DNA of 64,000 nt from contig NZ_SCNN01000018.1 of assembly GCF_005503535.1 (NCBI RefSeq), positions 62,001 through 126,000 on the forward strand, read 5' to 3'. The translations under genes were made by a program, and so were the position numbers. A model generated the notes under the pieces. The model was not told the origin of the DNA. It did not search any database and saw only the letters and a list, made by a program, of their open reading frames with translations. The DNA is from Mesorhizobium comanense (lineage in GTDB: Bacteria; Pseudomonadota; Alphaproteobacteria; Rhizobiales; Rhizobiaceae). Numbering within the stretch: the first letter of the stretch is position 1; each line of letters starts with the position of its first letter. Of the stretch, positions 59,825 through 64,000 are shown piece after piece.

Positions 59825-60282
59825 CCTTACCCCCGGAAATGCCTGCCGCCTGTCATGCGCGGTTTATCCGGACTTTTGCGCCTTTCATGATGAATCGACC
59901 GTTGACGTCCGGCCTCAACCCCGCACAACCTGACATTGTGGTTAAGGGCAAGTTGCCGGGAAATCGCCCGATTGCCGGTGCCGGCGGCCGATTTTCGAAG
60001 GTCGCGCGACATTGAACCGCCGCCTGCCCTTGCCTTATCGAAGGATTGCTGTATAGACGCCGCCAATCTGCCGGTCCCAGCTGGGGGCTGAACGGAGGGC
60101 CGGAGGTTTCGAAACCTTCGTGTGAAGCCAGAAGTGCTTCCGCCTCCCGTGTCTCCGCTCTCGACCGTCTCGTCATGCTCCTTTCTTCTCCGCCCCTCCT
60201 TCGAGGCTCAGCGGATCAGAGAAGTTGCAGAGGCTTTTGCCGCCGGGAACCGGGAGAGAAACGAAGAAAGGCACCAGACATA
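59825..60282. promoter_or_regulatory. Divergent region with rpsF leader hairpin
   Basis: No gene in 458 bases. AGGTTTCGAAACCT at 60104-60117 is a perfect palindrome that extends to a stem of about ten pairs (60101-60120). It lies about 165 bases upstream of rpsF and could be a leader structure controlling the ribosomal operon. In other bacteria the S6-S18 complex binds the rpsF leader; I cannot show that its conserved motif is present. Confidence 0.35.
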
Positions 60283-60771
60283 ATGGCTCTTTACGAACAT
60301 GTGTTTCTTGCCCGGCAGGACCTCTCGCAGCAGCAGGTCGATGCGCTTGTCGAACAGTACAAGGGCGTCATCGCAGCGAATGGCGGCTCCGTCGGCCGGG
60401 TCGAGAACTGGGGACTGAAGTCCCTCACCTACCGGGTCAACAAGAACCGGAAGGCATACTACACGCTGATGGACCTCACCTGCCCGCCGGCCGCTCTCAA
60501 TGAAATGGAGCGCCAGATGGGTCTGTCCGAGGACGTGCTGCGCTTCCTGACCATCAAGGTCGAGGCGCATGAGGAAGGCGCGTCGGCCATGATGCAGAAG
60601 CGCGAAGAGCGCTCCGAGCGTGGCGGCTTCGGCGACCGTGACCGTGGCGATCGTCCGGCGCGCAGCTTCGGCGACCGTGGCGATCGTGGCCCGCGTTCGT
60701 TCGGTGACCGCGAAGGCGGCGACCGTGGTCCGCGCCGTCCGCGCGAAGGCTTTGAAGGGGGTGCAGAATAA
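60283..60771 (+). CDS. rpsF: Ribosomal protein bS6
   Basis: A 162-aa S6 protein: residues 1-100 form the usual ferredoxin-like fold (MALYEHVFLARQDLS, VENWGLKSLTYRVNKNRKAYY). The C-terminal 60 residues are an Arg/Gly/Asp-rich extension with GDRG and RSFGDR repeats, longer than the E. coli tail. It shares one base with rpsR (TAATG). The codon use is that of a highly expressed gene. Confidence 0.97.
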   Translation: MALYEHVFLARQDLSQQQVDALVEQYKGVIAANGGSVGRVENWGLKSLTYRVNKNRKAYYTLMDLTCPPAALNEMERQMGLSEDVLRFLTIKVEAHEEGASAMMQKREERSERGGFGDRDRGDRPARSFGDRGDRGPRSFGDREGGDRGPRRPREGFEGGAE

Positions 60772-61019
60772 TGGTCGACATCAACCAGATCCCGACCCGG
60801 CGCCCGTTCCACCGCCGCCGCAAGACCTGCCCGTTCTCCGGCGCCAACGCGCCCAAGATCGATTACAAGGACGTGCGCCTGCTGCAGCGCTACATCTCCG
60901 AGCGCGGCAAGATCGTGCCGTCGCGCATCACCGCCGTCAGCCAGAAGAAGCAGCGCGAACTCGCCAAGGCGATCAAGCGCGCCCGCTTCCTTGGCCTGCT
61001 GCCCTACGTGGTCCGCTAA
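60771..61019 (+). CDS. rpsR: Ribosomal protein bS18
   Basis: An 82-aa S18 of typical sequence (RRPFHRRRKTCPFSG, VRLLQRYISERGKIVPSRIT). The Cys in KTCPFSG is conserved. It overlaps rpsF by one base and partners bS6 in the platform of the 30S subunit. rplI follows after 216 bases. Confidence 0.98.
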   Translation: MVDINQIPTRRPFHRRRKTCPFSGANAPKIDYKDVRLLQRYISERGKIVPSRITAVSQKKQRELAKAIKRARFLGLLPYVVR

Positions 61020-61235
61020 TTCGTATCCAGGCGGGCGGTTTGCCGCCCGCCTTTCCACTGATCGCGACGGGCGCGGCCGGTTCTAACCAAAATCCCGAGT
61101 TGGGTTTCACAAGAAATCCTAACTGCCTGAACAGGCAGGACAGCGACACCGGCGCCGCGGCGCCCGAGCTTCCTGACCTGTTCCGAATTTGGCGCCGATC
61201 CCCGGATTGGCGCACAACCTGAAAGGAACAAAACC

Positions 61236-61817
61236 ATGGAAGTCATTCTTCTCGAACGCGTTTCCCGCCTCGGCCAAATGGGCGACACCGTCAAGGTCAA
61301 GGACGGCTTTGCCCGAAATTTCCTGCTGCCGCAGGGAAAGGCGCTGCGCGCCAACGAAGCCAACAAGAAGAAGTTCGAAGGCCAGCGCGCCCAGCTCGAA
61401 GCCCGTAATCTCGAGCGCAAGTCGGAAGCCGCCCAGGTCGCCGAAAAGCTCGACGGCAAGAGCTTCATCGCCGTGCGCTCGGCCGGCGAGACCGGCCAGC
61501 TCTACGGTTCGGTTTCGACCCGCGACATCGCCGACCTGCTGACGGCCGAGGGTTTCACGGTCAACCGCAACCAGATCCAGCTCAACCAGCCGATCAAGAC
61601 CATCGGTCTCACGAATGTGGCGATCGCGCTGCATCCGGAAGTCGAGGTCACCATCACGCTCAACATCGCCCGCACGGCCGACGAAGCCGAGCGCCAGGCG
61701 AAGGGCGAGACGCTGACCACCGCTGAAGCCATCTACGGCGACGACATCAACGACAATGCGCGGCCGGAAAACTTCTTCGACCCGAATGCCGAGTTCGACG
61801 GCGAAGAGAACGCCTGA
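61236..61817 (+). CDS. rplI: Ribosomal protein bL9
   Basis: A 193-aa L9: N-terminal domain MEVILLERVSRLGQMGDTVK, the connecting helix, and the C-terminal domain ending in an acidic extension (DPNAEFDGEENA) that makes it longer than the usual 150 residues. GAAAGGA precedes the ATG. It completes rpsF-rpsR-rplI; a strong terminator follows at 61889-61916. Confidence 0.97.
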   Translation: MEVILLERVSRLGQMGDTVKVKDGFARNFLLPQGKALRANEANKKKFEGQRAQLEARNLERKSEAAQVAEKLDGKSFIAVRSAGETGQLYGSVSTRDIADLLTAEGFTVNRNQIQLNQPIKTIGLTNVAIALHPEVEVTITLNIARTADEAERQAKGETLTTAEAIYGDDINDNARPENFFDPNAEFDGEENA

Positions 61818-61888
61818 CAAAACCGGCCGGACACCCGTCCGGCCCACAAATCCGCAGAATTTCTGGCCTCCGGAATTTCTGGACCAAC

Positions 61889-61916
61889 GCCCGGGTCTTC
61901 GACCCGGGCTTTTTTG
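61889..61916 (+). terminator. Rho-independent terminator after rplI
   Basis: GCCCGGGTC (61889-61897), loop TTC, and GACCCGGGC (61901-61909) followed by six T form a strong intrinsic terminator about 70 bases after the rplI stop. Confidence 0.95.
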
Positions 61917-62059
61917 TGCCAAACGGAACTTTTCGAGACCCTATATCTTGTGCACATTGCAGCGCGGCGCGTCGATTGGACGCGGGCGATGGCTGCGACA
62001 CTTTGATTTGGCAATGCCGGTCCGGTCACCGGATGGTCCGACTGAGGGGACATTTGGTC

Positions 62060-63352
62060 ATGAATATTCTGTTGAAGCGCGTACTCGACCGCCTGGTTCG
62101 CTCGGGCAATCTGCGGGTAACCGGGCCGAAAGGCTCGACATTCGTGTTCGGCGACGGCAGCGGCGAGCCGGTGCATCTGCACATCAAGACCAGGCACGCC
62201 GAACGTGCGATCACGTTCGACCCCATGCTGGCGGTGCCGGAGTCCTACATGGACGGCGAACTCGACATTCTCGAAGGCGGCGCGCTCGGCCTGATGCGCA
62301 TTGCCTTCCAGAACATGGGCAGCGGCGGCATCGACGCGACATGGTCGAAAGCCATCGAGGGCCTGCGCCATGCCTTCCGTCGCCTGCAGCAGATCAACAC
62401 CGCATCGCGCTCGCGGCGCAACGTGCAGCGCCACTATGATCTGTCGGGCGATCTCTACCGGCTCTTCCTCGACGAGGACATGCAATATTCCTGCGCTTAT
62501 TTCGAGCAACCGGACATGACGCTGGACGAGGCGCAGGCGGCCAAGAAGCGGCATATCGCCGCCAAGCTCAGGCTGAAGGCCGGCCAGACGGTGCTCGACA
62601 TCGGCTCCGGCTGGGGCGGGCTCGGCCTGTATCTCGCCAAGGCGTTCGACGTCGACGTTCAGGGCGTGACGCTGTCGACCGAACAGCACGGCGTCGCCAC
62701 CGACCGCGCCCACGCGCAAGGGCTCGAGAACCACGTCCATTTCGAGCTGAAGGACTACCGCGAACTCAACGAACGCTTCGACCGCATCGTCTCGGTCGGC
62801 ATGTTCGAACATGTCGGCGTCAATCACTTCCGCACCTTCTTCGACAAGGCGGCAACGCTTCTGAAGCCGGACGGCGTCATGCTCCTGCACACGATCGGCC
62901 GCTCGGGCGTGCCGTGGGCGACCAGCGCCTTCATCCGCAAATACATCTTCCCGGGCGGCTATATCCCGGCGATGTCGGAGGTGCTGCCGGCGATCGAGAA
63001 ATCCGGCCTCGTCGTCACCGACGTCGAAGTCCTGCGGCTCCACTACGCCGATACGCTGAAGCACTGGGGCCAGCGCTTCGCCGCCAACCGCGACAAGGCC
63101 AAGGCGATCTACGACGAACGTTTCTGCCGCATGTGGGAATTCTATCTGGCCGCTTCGGAAGCCGCCTTCCGCTGGCAGGACCTGGTCATCTTCCAGTTCC
63201 AGATCGCCAAGAAGAACGACACGCTGCCGGTGACGCGCGACTACATGGCCAAATGCGAGAAGGCGCTGGAGATGCGCGACATGGGCCACCGCGAGGCAGC
63301 TCCCGTCGAGAAGCCGGCCAAGCCCGCCCGCCGACGCAAAGTGGCGGAATAG
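62060..63352 (+). CDS. cfa: Cyclopropane-fatty-acyl-phospholipid synthase
   Basis: A 430-aa SAM-dependent enzyme that adds methylene to unsaturated phospholipid acyl chains. N-terminal lipid-binding region (1-110), then the methyltransferase domain with VLDIGSGWGGLGLYLA and FDRIVSVGMFEHVG. Ends with a basic Ala/Lys/Pro tail (EKPAKPARRRKVAE). I chose the ATG at 62060 because MNILLKRVLDR opens the domain and GAGGGG lies just upstream; the longer frame back to 61916 would start in the rplI terminator. It likely has its own promoter. Confidence 0.93.
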   Translation: MNILLKRVLDRLVRSGNLRVTGPKGSTFVFGDGSGEPVHLHIKTRHAERAITFDPMLAVPESYMDGELDILEGGALGLMRIAFQNMGSGGIDATWSKAIEGLRHAFRRLQQINTASRSRRNVQRHYDLSGDLYRLFLDEDMQYSCAYFEQPDMTLDEAQAAKKRHIAAKLRLKAGQTVLDIGSGWGGLGLYLAKAFDVDVQGVTLSTEQHGVATDRAHAQGLENHVHFELKDYRELNERFDRIVSVGMFEHVGVNHFRTFFDKAATLLKPDGVMLLHTIGRSGVPWATSAFIRKYIFPGGYIPAMSEVLPAIEKSGLVVTDVEVLRLHYADTLKHWGQRFAANRDKAKAIYDERFCRMWEFYLAASEAAFRWQDLVIFQFQIAKKNDTLPVTRDYMAKCEKALEMRDMGHREAAPVEKPAKPARRRKVAE

Positions 63353-63406
63353 AAACACTTAGACTTTCGCCATTGGCGCTTGCCTTCGCAGGCCCCTGCC
63401 CCGAAA

Positions 63407-63435
63407 AAGGCCTCGTGATCGTCGCGAGGCCTTTT
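63407..63435 (+). terminator. Terminator hairpin after cfa, overlapping the ynfA ribosome binding site
   Basis: AAGGCCTCG (63407-63415) and CGAGGCCTT (63425-63433) pair around a nine-base loop, followed by TT. The right arm contains GAGG, the apparent Shine-Dalgarno of the YnfA gene eight bases before its ATG. Confidence 0.75.
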
Positions 63436-63437
63436 CC

Positions 63438-63761
63438 ATGACTTATCTCCTGTATGGCGCCGCAGCGCTTGCCGAGATCGCCGGCTGTTTTTCGGTGTGG
63501 GCCTGGTGGAAGCTGGACAAGTCGGCGCTTTGGCTGGCGCCGGGATTGATTTCGCTGCTCGCCTTCGCCTGGCTGCTGGCACTGGTCGATACCGATGCGG
63601 CCGGCCGCGCCTATGCAGCCTATGGCGGCATCTACATCGCCGCCTCTCTCGGCTGGCTGTGGCTGGTGGAAGGCGTGCGCCCCGACCGGTGGGACCTCGC
63701 CGGCGCGATGCTCTGCGTGGCCGGCGCCTCGGTGATCCTGCTCGCCCCGCGCGGAGCCTGA
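63438..63761 (+). CDS. YnfA/UPF0060-family membrane protein
   Basis: A 107-aa inner-membrane protein with four hydrophobic helices, beginning MTYLLYGAAALAEIAGCF and containing AYGGIYIAASLGWLWLVEG and PDRWDLAG, typical of YnfA. YnfA proteins resemble small multidrug transporters. GAGG in the preceding hairpin is the ribosome binding site. The next gene starts four bases after its stop. Confidence 0.9.
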   Translation: MTYLLYGAAALAEIAGCFSVWAWWKLDKSALWLAPGLISLLAFAWLLALVDTDAAGRAYAAYGGIYIAASLGWLWLVEGVRPDRWDLAGAMLCVAGASVILLAPRGA

Positions 63762-63764
63762 ACG

Positions 63765-64000
63765 ATGGAGTTGCCCGCGCCGCTGAGACAGGCCGTCGAC
63801 CACATCCTCGAAAGCGTATCGCTGCCCGAGCTCAAACAGGCGGCGAAAACCCTCTCCGACCGCTACCGCGCGGAGCTGCGCGACGGGCGTCTCCACATGG
63901 CGCAGGACATGGCCGTCAGGGCCTATCTGGCGACACGACTGCCGGCGACCTACGCGGCGGTGCGCGCCAGTCTCGACGCCCTGAACGACGCCCGGCCGGA
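63765..64000 (+). CDS. Rsm22-type ribosomal methyltransferase, N-terminal part
   Basis: The frame from ATG 63765 is open to the window end and encodes MELPAPLRQAVDHILESVSL, then LSDRYRAELRDGR and VRAYLATRLPATYAAVRAS. This N-terminus is characteristic of alphaproteobacterial Rsm22-like rRNA methyltransferases, full length about 320-330 aa. The SAM-binding domain lies beyond the window. It starts four bases after the ynfA stop and is probably co-transcribed. Confidence 0.75.
   Translation, partial: MELPAPLRQAVDHILESVSLPELKQAAKTLSDRYRAELRDGRLHMAQDMAVRAYLATRLPATYAAVRASLDALNDARP

Noticed and set aside
58352..59890. 512-codon plus-strand frame
   Set aside because: Antisense of the TadG-like gene.
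1..64000. tRNA, rRNA, CRISPR, insertion sequences, prophage
   Set aside because: No cloverleaf with TTCGA loop, no regularly spaced direct repeats, no transposase or integrase frame was found; short regular repeats proved to be coding (glycine-rich, H1-like) or REP-type.

Overview
The window looks like chromosomal DNA of a Mesorhizobium-type alphaproteobacterium (order Hyphomicrobiales/Rhizobiales). It is GC-rich and densely coded. It carries a Ros/MucR regulator, a RopB/Omp25-like porin, a DUF995 protein, a UDP-xylose/UDP-arabinose polysaccharide cluster like one in Sinorhizobium, and palindromic repeat doublets typical of rhizobia. The genus is inferred from gene families and was not tested by any search. 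I see no rRNA, tRNA, CRISPR array, insertion sequence, prophage or replication origin.

Layout. 1-8.4 kb: a catabolic operon (diaminopropionate ammonia-lyase dpaL, a carbamoyl-amino-acid hydrolase, an M20 amidohydrolase) diverges from an Lrp/AsnC regulator; then a YUCCA-like flavin monooxygenase, a large molybdopterin oxidoreductase, a small zinc-ribbon protein and a gene that appears frameshifted. 8.5-19.2 kb: a repeat doublet, an ABC-F ATPase, a MucR paralogue, a module of an Fe(II)/2-oxoglutarate dioxygenase, an EamA exporter and a divergent LysR regulator, then a GNAT, a glycine-rich repetitive secreted protein, DinB, a GST, a DUF2934 protein, ndk and a META-domain protein. 19.2-29.4 kb: moaE-moaD-pgsA-uvrC-SDR on the minus strand, a RopB-like porin, a GST, a histone H1-like protein, a winged-helix regulator, an exported protein, rlmJ and its coupled membrane protein.

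29.4-38.4 kb: an AT-rich gap with a small lipoprotein, then a tightly coupled operon uxs - uxe/galE - GT2 polysaccharide synthase - UDP-glucose dehydrogenase - GH26-like secreted enzyme - DUF995 protein. It is faced by a second GH26-like gene. This is the most interesting locus: it supplies UDP-GlcA, UDP-xylose and probably UDP-arabinose to one membrane synthase. 38.5-48.6 kb: holC and pepA on the minus strand; divergent to them is an envelope-biogenesis run lptF-lptG-lptD-surA-like-pdxA-rsmA.

48.6-56 kb: a minus-strand run fabD-[relBE-type toxin-antitoxin]-fabG-acpP-fabF-mltG-yicC-gmk, joining fatty-acid synthesis, peptidoglycan termination and nucleotide metabolism, with a toxin-antitoxin pair inserted behind fabD. 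56-64 kb: an LTA-synthase-like phosphoglycerol transferase, a TadG-like von Willebrand protein, the ribosomal genes rpsF-rpsR-rplI, cyclopropane-fatty-acid synthase, a YnfA membrane protein, and the beginning of an Rsm22-type rRNA methyltransferase that runs off the end.

Most genes here are conserved housekeeping functions. Accessory or odd content is concentrated at 0-17 kb, 25-38 kb and in the toxin-antitoxin insertion. Start codons were chosen by Shine-Dalgarno spacing and gene overlap; several differ from the longest open frame.
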